DNA from: Persicitalea jodogahamensis
GTDB lineage: Bacteria; Bacteroidota; Bacteroidia; Cytophagales; Spirosomataceae
NCBI RefSeq assembly: GCF_014651615.1
Contig: NZ_BMXF01000003.1
Span: 558,001 to 622,000 of the forward strand
Length of the DNA: 64,000 nucleotides
Direction: 5' to 3'
Shown in pieces: positions 38,044 to 47,390 of this stretch. Position numbers and translations under genes: made by a program. The stretch's first letter is position 1. Each line of letters begins with the position of its first letter. The notes under the pieces were generated by a model, which was not told the origin of the DNA, searched no databases, and was given only the letters and a program-made list of their open reading frames with translations.

Positions 38044-40743
38044 ATGCTTCGTAGGTTAGTCTTTTACAAGAAAAGCACCATTGCCTTTTTTGCCACACTA
38101 GGAATATTTTTCAGCAGCAGCGCTTTCCGTCTTACTCCTCCTCCTTTATCCAGTTATCCGAGTGACACGATTCCGGTCGTGGATAAACCCTTTGTTTATG
38201 ATTCCCTGACGGAAAAAGAAAAGCGTTTTCCAGAGTTTGCGATCGCCGGACTGGACGTAGCCGAAGGGCTGGAAGCCACTCTTTTTGCCTCGGAGCCAAC
38301 CATTTCCAACCCGACCAGCATCGATGTGGATCACCGGGGCCGTGTTTGGGTTTGCGATGCCTACAACTTCCGCCCCAATATTCATGGCGATGCCCAGCCG
38401 CGTTCAAAGCAGGACCGCCTGACCGGTGACCGCATCCTGATTCTTGAAGATACCGATGGCGACGGCAAGGCAGACCTCACAAAGGTTTTTTATGAAGGCC
38501 CCGAACTCGACGCGCCTCTGGGCATAGCAGTTCTGGGAAACCGCGTGATAGTGTCGCAGAGCCCCTACGTATGGCTGTTCACCGACGACGATGGCGACGA
38601 TAAAGCTGACCGGAAAGAAATTATTTTCCGGGGCATCAGTGGCTCCAAGCACGACCACGGGGTACATTCCTTCGTGTTTGGCCCCGATGGAAAATTCTAC
38701 TTCAACTTTGGTAGCGAAGGCCGCCAACTGCTTGATGCGCGAGGGCGTGGTTTCTATGACAAATACGACCAGCCTATCAATTTCAGGAATTACCGTGAAG
38801 GCATGGTGTTTCGCTGCGACCAGAATTTTAAGAATCTGGAAGTGTTGGGTGATAACTTCCGGAACGGCCTGGAAGTAGCGGTGGATAGCTACGGGTCGGT
38901 ATGGACGTCAGATCACGATGAAGATGGCAATGAGAGCGTGCGCATCAACTACGTAATGGAAAACGGCAACTTTGGCTATACGGACGAGATGGACGGTACC
39001 ACCTGGCGGATCAACCGCACCAACCTCGAAGACGATATCGCCCGCCGCCACTGGCACCAGAATGACCCCGGCGTAGTGCCTGACTTGCTGCACACGGGTT
39101 CGGGTTCCCCGGCTGGAATGACTGTGTACGAAGGCCAATTGCTTCCGCGCCAGTTTCAGAACCAGATCATTCACGCCGATGCGGGACCTAACGTAGTGCG
39201 CGGCTATCCGACCGTACCGGATGGTGCGGGCTACAAGGCAACTATCATTGACCTGGTGAAAGGCACCAGAGACAAGTGGTTTCGTCCATCGGACGTGTGT
39301 GCCGCTCCGGATGGCTCGCTGATTGTGTCCGATTGGTATGATCCCGGCGAACCGGATGCCGACATAGGTCCTCTGGACCGAAACAGAGGGCGGATATACC
39401 GGATCGCGCCACCCAAAACACCTTATGTTTCACCAAAGTACGATCTTACCTCGCCTCAGGAAGCGACCGACGCCCTGCAAAGCGCCAACATGGCCACCCG
39501 GTACCTGGCCTGGAATGCCCTGGTGAAAATGAGTTTCAAGGCCGAACCGCCGCTGAGCGAATTGCTGCATCGCTACAATGCCGAGCCCCGGCTGCGGGCC
39601 AGGGCATTGTGGGTACTGAACAATATTGAGGGGGTTAGTAGCCGGCATCTGGAAAACTCTTTCCGAAATATCAACCCCAACCTGCGCATCACGGCCCTTC
39701 GGGCGGTGCGGCAGCGCAACTCAGACCCTACTGAATACATCAAGCGCCTCACTACCGACCGTGACCCGGCGGTGCGTCGTGAGTGTGCCCTGGCGATCTA
39801 CCGCAACCATACTTACGAAGCCCTCGACGTGTGGCTTCAGCTTGCTGATCAATACGAGGGAAATGACCGCTGGTATCTGGAAGCGCTCGGTATCGGAGGC
39901 TACAAACAATGGGACAGATTGTTTAAAGCATGGCTTAATAAAGTCGGTGACCCGCTGAAAAATCCTGCTTACCGCGACATTGTCTGGCGTTCGCGCTCCA
40001 AGTACACCATTCCCTACCTGGCCCGCCTCACGGCCGAGTCTGATTCGTCACTTAAGAGTAGGCTCCGGTACTTCCGCGCCTTCGATTTCGTTCCTACCAG
40101 TTACGACAAGTCAATGGCGCTATTGGGCATTACCCAGAAAAAAATACCTGATCATATCCCCGTGAGCAAATACGCCTTGTACCATTTGGGGAAAGATTTC
40201 ATTCAGGATTCCTATTGGGGCAAAATTGCGCTGGTCAGGTTACTGAATGAAACCTACGGTACTGAAGACTATATGGAACTGGTAGCGCGCTATGAGCCCG
40301 CCTTTGAGAATGAACGCCTTTACCAACTCGCCATCGAACGTCCTGACACCGACCTGGGACGTGAAGCGGGCAGGCAGTTGCTCCGGCAGGCCCCGAATTC
40401 TTACATTTGGTACAAGTTGGAGCATAGCAATAGTGAAAAACAACTGGCCCTGCTGGCTTCCATCAAGGCCGTTGGTAGCCAGAATTCCCTCACAGTTCTA
40501 GCCAGTGTCGCCGCAGGTTCGGTTTATACCCTCCCTGTCCGGCTACGGGCCGCCCGGTATCTCGGCGGTAGTTGGGAAGGGGAGGAGTTCGTATTGAAAT
40601 TGTTGAAGGAAAACCGCCTTAATGGTGAAGTGAAAGCGGCTGCCCTGGATGGCATCAGTCAGGCCTACCGTAAGGAAATCCGCGACGAAGCCGACAAGTA
40701 CCTTGATTTTAACAATGGAGGGGCCAACAAGAATGTCTTCTAA
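38044..40743 (+). CDS. PVC-type membrane-bound dehydrogenase-domain protein with HEAT-like repeats, lacking cytochrome motif
   Basis: An 899-residue exported protein. After an N-terminal hydrophobic segment, residues about 65-470 form the glucose-dehydrogenase-like propeller domain of PVC-type haem proteins (GLDVAEGLEATLFASEP, VWVCDAYNFRP, DTDGDGKADLTKVFYEG, SKHDHGVHSFVFGPDG, WTSDHDEDGNES). Residues about 470-880 are helical HEAT-like repeats (REVRRECALAIYR-type; here AVRRECALAIYRN). Homologues commonly continue into a C-terminal cytochrome c with a CxxCH haem site; I find no CxxCH anywhere here. It may act with a separate electron acceptor or be non-enzymatic. A Tat-exported TIM-barrel gene follows 199 bp downstream. 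Confidence 0.82.
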   Translation: MLRRLVFYKKSTIAFFATLGIFFSSSAFRLTPPPLSSYPSDTIPVVDKPFVYDSLTEKEKRFPEFAIAGLDVAEGLEATLFASEPTISNPTSIDVDHRGRVWVCDAYNFRPNIHGDAQPRSKQDRLTGDRILILEDTDGDGKADLTKVFYEGPELDAPLGIAVLGNRVIVSQSPYVWLFTDDDGDDKADRKEIIFRGISGSKHDHGVHSFVFGPDGKFYFNFGSEGRQLLDARGRGFYDKYDQPINFRNYREGMVFRCDQNFKNLEVLGDNFRNGLEVAVDSYGSVWTSDHDEDGNESVRINYVMENGNFGYTDEMDGTTWRINRTNLEDDIARRHWHQNDPGVVPDLLHTGSGSPAGMTVYEGQLLPRQFQNQIIHADAGPNVVRGYPTVPDGAGYKATIIDLVKGTRDKWFRPSDVCAAPDGSLIVSDWYDPGEPDADIGPLDRNRGRIYRIAPPKTPYVSPKYDLTSPQEATDALQSANMATRYLAWNALVKMSFKAEPPLSELLHRYNAEPRLRARALWVLNNIEGVSSRHLENSFRNINPNLRITALRAVRQRNSDPTEYIKRLTTDRDPAVRRECALAIYRNHTYEALDVWLQLADQYEGNDRWYLEALGIGGYKQWDRLFKAWLNKVGDPLKNPAYRDIVWRSRSKYTIPYLARLTAESDSSLKSRLRYFRAFDFVPTSYDKSMALLGITQKKIPDHIPVSKYALYHLGKDFIQDSYWGKIALVRLLNETYGTEDYMELVARYEPAFENERLYQLAIERPDTDLGREAGRQLLRQAPNSYIWYKLEHSNSEKQLALLASIKAVGSQNSLTVLASVAAGSVYTLPVRLRAARYLGGSWEGEEFVLKLLKENRLNGEVKAAALDGISQAYRKEIRDEADKYLDFNNGGANKNVF

Positions 40744-40942
40744 CCCTGAATTATCAGACAATAGAACTCTGGGTCCCTCACCATCTGAAAAACACTGGTA
40801 TATTTTCTACTCCACGTACTTTATTAAAAGCGTCGGCACAGATTGTCTCGCTCTTAGCATTTTCTACCTGAGTGAAAATTTCCGGTTTGGCCGACAGCGT
40901 TCAAAAATCATTCATTGTTTACCGTCAATTTCTCAATAAAAA

Positions 40943-41866
40943 ATGATGCGTCGAAGAAATTTTGTAAAATCCTCCTTAGGCCTGGCCGGGGCAGCGACTC
41001 TGGTTGGTAGTAGTGCTGCCGCCAATCCTACCGCCAAGTTTGACTACCATCTAAAATACGCTCCTCACTTTGGAATGTTCAAAAATTCAGCCGGGAACGA
41101 CCTGATCGACCAGTTGAAATTTATGGCTGACCAGGGTTTTACGGCCCTTGAAGACAATGGAATGATGAAACGTCCTGTGGAAGAACAGGAACGAATTGCC
41201 AAGGAGATGTCGCGTCTGGGAATGGAGATGGGCGTGTTTGTGATCGACAAAGGCGGCAACGGTGCCAACACGCTGGCAGCAGGCAAGCAAGAGTACATCG
41301 ATATTTTTCTGGATGGGTGCCGCAGGGCGGTGGAAGTAGGCAAGCGCGTCAATGCCAAATGGGCTACCGTGGTACCGGGCGATTTCGAGCGTAATCTGCC
41401 CATTGGTGTGCAGACGGGTAACGTCATCGACGCTCTGCGTCGGGGATCAGAGATTTTGGAAAAAAGCGGCTTGGTCATGGTACTTGAGCCGCTCAGCGAC
41501 TCGCCGAATCTTTTCCTGCGTACGTCAGACCAGACCTATGAAATTTGCCGCGGTGTTAACAGTCCTTCTTGCAAGATCTTGTTCGACATTTACCACATGC
41601 AAAAAAATGAGGGCCACATCATCCCTCATATCGACTGGACCTGGTCCGAAATCGACTATTTCCAGATCGGCGACAATCCTGGACGTAAGGAGCCAACTAC
41701 CGGTGAGATCAACTACAAGAATATTTTCAAGCATATTTACGACCGCAGTAAAAAGGAGAATAAAAGCTTCATCATGGGTATGGAACATGGCAATTTCTAC
41801 CCAGGAAAAGAAGGCGAAATGAAACTTATCAAGGCGTACCAGGAGAGCGACGGATTTAGCGTTTAG
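40943..41866 (+). CDS. Tat-exported TIM-barrel protein, hydroxypyruvate-isomerase/xylose-isomerase-like
   Basis: A 307-residue protein with a twin-arginine leader (RRRNFVKSSLGLAGAATLVG), so it should be exported folded. The body matches the sugar-phosphate isomerase/epimerase TIM-barrel family, closest in look to hydroxypyruvate isomerase: GFTALEDNGMM, VMVLEPLSDSPNLFLRT, KILFDIYHMQKNEGH, IDYFQIGDNPGRKEPTTGEINY and GMEHGNFYPGKEGE. The Glu, Asp, His and Glu residues in these strands are the usual metal ligands. Substrate unknown; probably a sugar or sugar derivative in the periplasm. Start ATG 40943, with a second ATG directly after it. Confidence 0.83.
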   Translation: MMRRRNFVKSSLGLAGAATLVGSSAAANPTAKFDYHLKYAPHFGMFKNSAGNDLIDQLKFMADQGFTALEDNGMMKRPVEEQERIAKEMSRLGMEMGVFVIDKGGNGANTLAAGKQEYIDIFLDGCRRAVEVGKRVNAKWATVVPGDFERNLPIGVQTGNVIDALRRGSEILEKSGLVMVLEPLSDSPNLFLRTSDQTYEICRGVNSPSCKILFDIYHMQKNEGHIIPHIDWTWSEIDYFQIGDNPGRKEPTTGEINYKNIFKHIYDRSKKENKSFIMGMEHGNFYPGKEGEMKLIKAYQESDGFSV

Positions 41867-41900
41867 GGATTAGGTAGTTTTTAAAAAAGTGTGAACGGTC

Positions 41901-41986
41901 AATAGTCAAAAGGTCGAGCGGCGTTTTCTGATTTTAATTTCTACTTACGAGATTGAAATCTTCCTGCTGCTGGCCTTTTGACTATT
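41901..41986. repeat. Imperfect inverted repeat (hairpin element)
   Basis: AATAGTCAAAAGGTC at 41901-41915 pairs with 41972-41986 over 15 bp with one wobble. Weaker matching continues inward (GAGCGGCG against CCTGCTGCT), so about 86 nt could fold as one long hairpin. It sits alone between the TIM-barrel and phosphoribosyltransferase genes. It could be a small MITE-like insertion or a terminator of unusual form. Confidence 0.5.
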
Positions 41987-42019
41987 AATCCTTTTAGCCC
42001 AAGAAATAACGTTGCCACC

Positions 42020-42520
42020 ATGAGACAGCAGATTCTCAGTATCGAGCAGACTCGTCAGAAAATCAGGCGGATAGCTTACGAAATTTACGAACGAAATTTC
42101 GAGGAGGAAGAAATTGTCCTTGCCGGTATTGCCGGACAGGGCTACGAGTTTGCGCGGCTGTTGGCCAAAGAATTGCAGGATATTTCGCCCATAAAGACCA
42201 GTCTGGCCGAAATGCTGTTCGATAAGGAAAAACCGCATAAAAGCGAGATTACTTTTCGCAATGAACTGGTACTGACCGACGGCAAAGTCGTCATTATGGC
42301 CGACGATGTCCTGAACACCGGTCGTACTCTGGCCTTTGCCTTACAGCCCTTTCTGCAGCACCGCCTGAAAAAATTGCAGGTGGCCGTGATCGTGGATCGT
42401 GACCACCGCAACTTTCCCGTTTCTGCCGATTACGTCGGCTACGCGCTGAGTACCACTTTCAATGAACACGTGGAGGTAGTACTCAGCCGGGAAGGGGAGG
42501 AGGGGGTTTATCTGAAATAG
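42020..42520 (+). CDS. Phosphoribosyltransferase family protein (PyrR/HPRT-like)
   Basis: A 166-residue type I phosphoribosyltransferase starting at ATG 42020 (MRQQILSIEQ); an earlier TTG frame start would add 14 residues without family resemblance. The PRPP-binding loop reads VVIMADDVLNTGRTLAF (two acidic residues followed by TGRT), and the pyrophosphate-loop region is AGIAGQGYEFAR. The pattern resembles PyrR, the uracil phosphoribosyltransferase/attenuator protein, but no pyr genes are nearby, so base specificity is left open. It is convergent with the glycosyltransferase gene. Confidence 0.85.
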   Translation: MRQQILSIEQTRQKIRRIAYEIYERNFEEEEIVLAGIAGQGYEFARLLAKELQDISPIKTSLAEMLFDKEKPHKSEITFRNELVLTDGKVVIMADDVLNTGRTLAFALQPFLQHRLKKLQVAVIVDRDHRNFPVSADYVGYALSTTFNEHVEVVLSREGEEGVYLK

Positions 42521-42530
42521 GGCGAAGAAA

Positions 42531-43520
42531 TTAGTGCCATTCCAAAAACGTCTCCTTGGGAAGATTTTCCAACACAGGGGGTACTTTATTTATATTTTTC
42601 CCTGACAAAACCTGTTCGTACTTGGCCAGATACGCAAGGGTCATCTGGTTGCTGTTAAAGGTAGTTGAGGCATACTCATGGCAGTGTTTTGCATTGTAGG
42701 ATCCGCTTGCTTCAATCGCAGCGACAAGATCATTCGCCTTATTGGACAATTCGCCAAATTCGCTACCGACGATCTCTGGCAAGGCACCGTAAGGTGTGCC
42801 GAACACCGGGCAGCCGAAGTAAAGGCTTTCGATTATGGCCAGACCGAATGGCTCATGCCAGCGAACGGGAAAGATCAAGCCTTTTGACCCGTTCAATAGC
42901 TCATTCTTTTCCCTGCCCCCTACCATTCCGTAGAAACTGATCCTGGGCGAAAAAGTAAGCCTCAGCCCCATTTTTATATTGAATCTTTTGCCACCCAGCA
43001 CTTTAAGCTTTTCCGACTTGGTTTGCTTAATGATATCGATAGCTCCCTTGACATTTTTCACGCGCCAGGCAGCTTTACCCAGAAAATGAAAATAGTCGCG
43101 CTTCCGGTTGAAATTTGGTTTGGAATACTGGTTCCAGTCCAGGCCGTTGTACACAAATGCGGACGATCCGTGCCTTTCGGCATGATTTCGGGATATGAAG
43201 ACGGTATTTAAGTCAAAGGGTTTTGAGGTGATAATATTTTCGTGAATCGTGATCAGATAAGGCTTCCTGACTCTATCGATGTTTTTGGGAGCGAAATGAA
43301 AATGGACCAAATCGATGGCTTCGGGAATCTGGGCAGTTATATCGATCGCATCATCAATGGGTAGTACTTCCGCAAATTCACAATGAGACCCACTTTTCAC
43401 GAGATATACCACCTGGTGACCAAGCCTTACCAATTCTCTTCCTAAATCCCAGATCACTCGTTCGATGCCTCCGTATAGATGCACAGGAATGACCGCTTTA
43501 TGGACAATTAATATTTTCAT
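42531..43520 (-). CDS. Glycosyltransferase family 4
   Basis: A 329-residue GT-B enzyme. The N-terminal domain has the acceptor-binding GGIERVIWDLGRELVRLGHQV motif, and the C-terminal nucleotide-sugar domain has WHEPFGLAIIESLYFGCPV (the E-x7-E motif, about residues 225-240) and GALPEIVG. Start taken as ATG 43520; a GTG two codons earlier is possible. No membrane segment. It lies 23 bp downstream of the SNF2 helicase gene on the same strand, although the two have no evident functional link. The sugar and acceptor are unknown. Confidence 0.87.
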   Translation of the reverse strand: MKILIVHKAVIPVHLYGGIERVIWDLGRELVRLGHQVVYLVKSGSHCEFAEVLPIDDAIDITAQIPEAIDLVHFHFAPKNIDRVRKPYLITIHENIITSKPFDLNTVFISRNHAERHGSSAFVYNGLDWNQYSKPNFNRKRDYFHFLGKAAWRVKNVKGAIDIIKQTKSEKLKVLGGKRFNIKMGLRLTFSPRISFYGMVGGREKNELLNGSKGLIFPVRWHEPFGLAIIESLYFGCPVFGTPYGALPEIVGSEFGELSNKANDLVAAIEASGSYNAKHCHEYASTTFNSNQMTLAYLAKYEQVLSGKNINKVPPVLENLPKETFLEWH

Positions 43521-43543
43521 CGACACCCAGTTATTAAAAAGTA

Positions 43544-46477
43544 TTACCCGAGCAGGCCCAGGACATCTTCCCTGGAAAGCGACTTGAAGAATCCCTCTTC
43601 ATTGGAAATCAACTCATCGGCCAGTTGGCGTTTGGATTGCTGCAAGGCCAGAATTTTTTCTTCCACTGTATTTTTGGTGATGAATTTATAGGTGAAAACC
43701 GTTTGCTCCTGTCCGATGCGGTGCGCGCGGTCAATTGCCTGCGCCTCCACAGCGGGATTCCACCAGGGGTCGAGTATGAAAACGTAATCGGCAGCGGTGA
43801 GGTTGAGTCCCACACCGCCCGCTTTAAGGGAAATCAGGAATAGCTTAAGCGTCGGGTCATTCTGGAACGTCTCCACTTCCCGCTGGCGGTCTTTGGTAGA
43901 GCCATCGAGATAGGCGTAGCGAATTTTCTTCCGATCGAGGTGGTGGCGAAGCAGCGTCAGATGCTTAACGAATTGACTGAAAACTAATATTTTGTGATTT
44001 TCACTGATGGCCGTTTCCAATTTGTGAATCACATCGTCAAACTTTCCCGAGTCGCTATCGTACCCTTCATCAACCAGTCGCGGGTGATTGGCCAATTGGC
44101 GGAGCTTGGACAGCCCCTGCAAAACGGCCATTTGAGAACGTGAGAATCCCTCATTGTCAATTTGTTCCAGAATCAAATTCCGGTAGTACGACTTTGCCTC
44201 CTCGTACTTTTTCTCCTGATCTTCGCTCATGTCGCAGTACTGGACACTCTCCACTTTTTCAGGCAAATCGGTAGCTACCTGCGACTTGTGGCGGCGGAGA
44301 ATAAAAGGCTTGATGTGATCGTAGAGGCGTTGCCGTTTATCGGCATCGTTTTTCTTTTCGATAGGAATCAGGTACTCTTTCTTGAAAAAAGACTGGGTAC
44401 CCAGCAGCCCCGGATTTATGAACGTCAGCTGGGTCCACAGATCCATGGTGCTGTTTTCGAGCGGAGTTCCGGTTAAAATCAGACGATGCGCTGCCTGCAA
44501 CTTCATAACCGCTTTGGAGACTCCGGAAGTCGGATTTTTGATCGCCTGTGATTCATCCAGAATAAGGTAGTTGAATCGAAAATTTTTTAGCAGATCCACA
44601 TCCATTCTAACGATTCCGTACGAAGTCAGGATGAGGTCGTATTCATTAAAAATATCCGTGTTCTTCTCCCGATAGGTCCCGGTGTAGAGGAAAGCCCTCA
44701 AACCGGGAGTAAAGCGTTCGGCTTCCAGCCGCCAGTTGTAAAGCAGCGACGTGGGCATGACCAGCAGCGAAGGCCTGTCAGTCCCGGCCTCTTTTTCTGA
44801 TTGAAGCAATGCCAGCGTCTGAATGGTCTTGCCCAATCCCATGTCATCCGCCAGGCAGCCACCGAAGCGGTACTGGTTCAGGAAGCGCAGCCAGTCGTAG
44901 CCCGCCTTTTGGTAGCGGCGCAGTTCGCCCCGGAAGTTTTTGGGCGGGTCGTAGGTTTCTATTTCCTGAAAGTCCCGGAGGTTTTCAAGCTTGCGACTCA
45001 AAACGGTCGTCGCCAGGCTATCGCGCTCCAATTCCTGCACGAGCATCATGTGGTACTTTTTCAACCGGATCTGCTCGTCCTTAGTATTGGCATCCACCAG
45101 GTTGAAAAGTTCGGAATACCTGGTGAACCATGACTCTGGAATTACGGCGATTTCGCCGTTGGGCAACGTGAATTCCCTTTTTCGCTGCAAAATGTGGCGG
45201 CGCAACTGAACGAACGGAATTTCAAAATCCCCGAACTTAACCTTAGCGCGGATGTCAAACCAGTCGCGACCTTCCTCAATCGAGAGATCGAGGGAAGAAT
45301 ACCCTAAAAAGTACCTTTTTTCGTTTTCGACGTTTTGCTGCAGACTGATATTCTTCTGCTTCAGTCTGGCCACGTTCTCATTCAACCAGTCGAACGCCTG
45401 CGCTTTGGGCCAGGTCACCCGGTGGTTTCGTAGGTCGAGCCCCCATTCCCGGAGGTCATCGACCCTTTGTTTTTCAAAAGCCAGACTGCGCCGTACCTTA
45501 TGGAACACATAGTCGTTACCGATTCTCTCCAGATTCACGTGAGCATCGTGGGCCAGACTATCGAAGGCAAATGCGTGTTGGCCATATTGAAAGGATAGGG
45601 AGAGAATTACGTCACTGTCCGTGACCGGGTCTGCCACTAAGCTGTTTTTAGCTGTTCCTGCATTACCATTTTTCTTAAAATTTTCGGAAATGTTGAGCAC
45701 GGGCCGCGCCGGAAAAGATTCCTGCCGAATTTCGAGGCCTTTCGATACCACGTCGTAACCGGCAATCAGGGGTGCCACAAACCGGCGGTAGTAGACATCC
45801 TCCATCTCCCGCGGGATTGCGATAAATTTTTTATCCAGAAAAGGCCTGATCTTTTTCCCGTCCACCCCCTCTTCAAAATGATACAAGCCGCCGTTTACGA
45901 GCAGAAAAGCGGGTTCATCGCAAAGTACCATGCCCCCGGCGTACCTGAAATGCAGTTTTTCTCCCTCGTACCGCATTGTAGGGAAATAATGGGTATTCTC
46001 CTCGTTGCGCACAAAATGGAAGCGCACCCTGGTAGGGGCGGGCATCCAGGTGATGGGTTGCCAGGTAGGGTTACCGTCATTCCCCATAATAAACAGCCTT
46101 TTTTGCGCCAGCTGGGGCAGAATTTTGGCCTTTATCATTTCAAAATAACCGGCGATCGCACCTTGTAAACCCTTATCGCCTTTTTGGGGATCATATATTT
46201 TCAGAAAAAAATCAACTGGTTTGCGTTTGCGGACGTCGAATTTTTGCAAGATGACTTCCTGCTGCATCTCGTCGATGAGTTTTACCAATTCAAAGTCGGT
46301 TTCGTCCAGGCCGGCGGCAAATTCCTGGACGTTTTTTGAAGATATATTCTGGTATAGAAAAGTCAGTTCTTTGTTTTCATTGAGCTGAATGACAAAGGAT
46401 TCGAACAGGTAGCCGAGGTACTCATGCCGAAGCAAAGAATAGATGATCTGGTAGGGTTCCGTAGTAGAGACCTTCAT
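43544..46477 (-). CDS. SNF2-family DEAD/DEAH helicase (HepA/RapA-like)
   Basis: A 977-residue superfamily 2 ATPase. The N-terminal 500 residues form a long bacterial-SNF2-specific region. Helicase motifs follow in order: I GLGKTIQTLALL (about 545), II ILDESQAIKNP (about 643, DESQ in place of DEAH), III LTGTPLENS, V LKAGGVGLNLTAADYV and VI DRAHRIGQ. These proteins remodel protein-nucleic-acid complexes such as stalled RNA polymerase. An excellent promoter precedes the gene at 46562-46592. No restriction or defence genes are adjacent, so I see no reason to assign it to a defence system. Confidence 0.92.
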   Translation of the reverse strand: MKVSTTEPYQIIYSLLRHEYLGYLFESFVIQLNENKELTFLYQNISSKNVQEFAAGLDETDFELVKLIDEMQQEVILQKFDVRKRKPVDFFLKIYDPQKGDKGLQGAIAGYFEMIKAKILPQLAQKRLFIMGNDGNPTWQPITWMPAPTRVRFHFVRNEENTHYFPTMRYEGEKLHFRYAGGMVLCDEPAFLLVNGGLYHFEEGVDGKKIRPFLDKKFIAIPREMEDVYYRRFVAPLIAGYDVVSKGLEIRQESFPARPVLNISENFKKNGNAGTAKNSLVADPVTDSDVILSLSFQYGQHAFAFDSLAHDAHVNLERIGNDYVFHKVRRSLAFEKQRVDDLREWGLDLRNHRVTWPKAQAFDWLNENVARLKQKNISLQQNVENEKRYFLGYSSLDLSIEEGRDWFDIRAKVKFGDFEIPFVQLRRHILQRKREFTLPNGEIAVIPESWFTRYSELFNLVDANTKDEQIRLKKYHMMLVQELERDSLATTVLSRKLENLRDFQEIETYDPPKNFRGELRRYQKAGYDWLRFLNQYRFGGCLADDMGLGKTIQTLALLQSEKEAGTDRPSLLVMPTSLLYNWRLEAERFTPGLRAFLYTGTYREKNTDIFNEYDLILTSYGIVRMDVDLLKNFRFNYLILDESQAIKNPTSGVSKAVMKLQAAHRLILTGTPLENSTMDLWTQLTFINPGLLGTQSFFKKEYLIPIEKKNDADKRQRLYDHIKPFILRRHKSQVATDLPEKVESVQYCDMSEDQEKKYEEAKSYYRNLILEQIDNEGFSRSQMAVLQGLSKLRQLANHPRLVDEGYDSDSGKFDDVIHKLETAISENHKILVFSQFVKHLTLLRHHLDRKKIRYAYLDGSTKDRQREVETFQNDPTLKLFLISLKAGGVGLNLTAADYVFILDPWWNPAVEAQAIDRAHRIGQEQTVFTYKFITKNTVEEKILALQQSKRQLADELISNEEGFFKSLSREDVLGLLG

Positions 46478-46561
46478 TTACTGGAAGAGTTGTGCAAAAA
46501 GCTGATAAGGGAAAAGGTTGACAAGAGCCCCTTACCGACCACAAGCCAAAAAGAAAAATTT

Positions 46562-46592
46562 CAAATATAGGCCGATGAAGAATGAAAACAAA
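46562..46592 (-). promoter_or_regulatory. Full Bacteroidota promoter for the SNF2 gene
   Basis: On the minus strand TTTG (46589-46592) and TATATTTG (46562-46569) match both elements exactly with the canonical 19-nt spacing. The start codon is 85 bp downstream, giving a leader of roughly 75-80 nt. Confidence 0.65.
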
Positions 46593-46628
46593 TTTTCCGA
46601 TCCGGTACAGGAGTAAGGCCCCTGCTCC

Positions 46629-46636
46629 TATCTTTG
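46629..46636 (+). promoter_or_regulatory. Putative -7 element for purN
   Basis: TATCTTTG on the plus strand, 44 bp before the purN ATG. It is divergent from the SNF2 promoter. No clear -33 box. Confidence 0.5.
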
Positions 46637-46679
46637 CCCCACCCCATTTCGATTGACTAACCCTACAAAGTACCTATTC

Positions 46680-47255
46680 ATGAAGAGCATTGCCATTTTT
46701 GCCTCGGGTTCGGGCTCCAATGCCGAGGCCATCGTCCGGCATTTTCAGGCGCGCACCGATGTGCAGATCTCGCTTATCCTGACCAACAACCCCGAAGCGG
46801 GCGTGATCAAACGCGCCAGGCGGCTGCACATTCCGGCGGTAGTATTCGACAGACACGCTTTTTATGAAACAGACCGTGTTCTGGAATTGCTGGTGAATCA
46901 GAAAATCGATCTGGTAGTTTTGGCGGGGTTCATGATGCTGATCCCTGAAAAGCTCATTCATGCTTTTCCAGAAAAAATGGTGAACATTCATCCGGCGCTA
47001 CTTCCGCGGTATGGCGGAAAGGGGATGTACGGTCACTTTGTGCATGAAGCAGTCGTGGCCGCCGGAGAGCCCCAATCCGGGATTACAATCCATTTTGTGA
47101 ATGAGGTGTATGACGATGGTGAAGTGATTTTTCAGGCTACCTGCGACCTGGAAGCCAAAGATTCGCCCGAGGACGTTGCCCGAAAAGTGCAGGCGCTGGA
47201 ACATGAGCATTACCCCGTTGTTATCGACAGACTTATTTCCAATTTTACGGAATGA
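46680..47255 (+). CDS. purN: Phosphoribosylglycinamide formyltransferase
   Basis: Transfers a formyl group from 10-formyltetrahydrofolate to GAR in the third step of purine synthesis. The 191-residue protein starts at ATG 46680 (MKSIAIFASGSGSN); an upstream TTG frame start is unlikely. The catalytic Asn102 and His104 lie in NIHPALLPRYGGKG and the catalytic Asp146 in YDDGEVIFQ. LAGFMMLIP and the ITIHFVNE strand also match the family. It is followed by a DUF4834 gene on the same strand. Confidence 0.95.
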   Translation: MKSIAIFASGSGSNAEAIVRHFQARTDVQISLILTNNPEAGVIKRARRLHIPAVVFDRHAFYETDRVLELLVNQKIDLVVLAGFMMLIPEKLIHAFPEKMVNIHPALLPRYGGKGMYGHFVHEAVVAAGEPQSGITIHFVNEVYDDGEVIFQATCDLEAKDSPEDVARKVQALEHEHYPVVIDRLISNFTE

Positions 47256-47390
47256 TTGTTTTATAAACCGGATCACCGCCCGTCAACAATCAGGGCCTTT
47301 CTTCCGCAAGCCGTGAAACTCTACCAACAATTTTTCGTTATATTCGTGTGAACGTTCAAATTCAAGCCGACTACTGATATCCTGAGACCC

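Noticed and set aside
40733-40939. 68-codon plus-strand frame overlapping the end of the PVC-type gene and filling the gap before the TIM-barrel gene
   Set aside because: No family resemblance, mixed composition unlike coding sequence nearby; an open frame of this length can arise by chance.
43544-46477. SNF2 helicase as part of a DISARM- or restriction-type defence island
   Set aside because: Neighbours are a glycosyltransferase, phosphoribosyltransferase and purN; no methylase, nuclease or other defence gene nearby.
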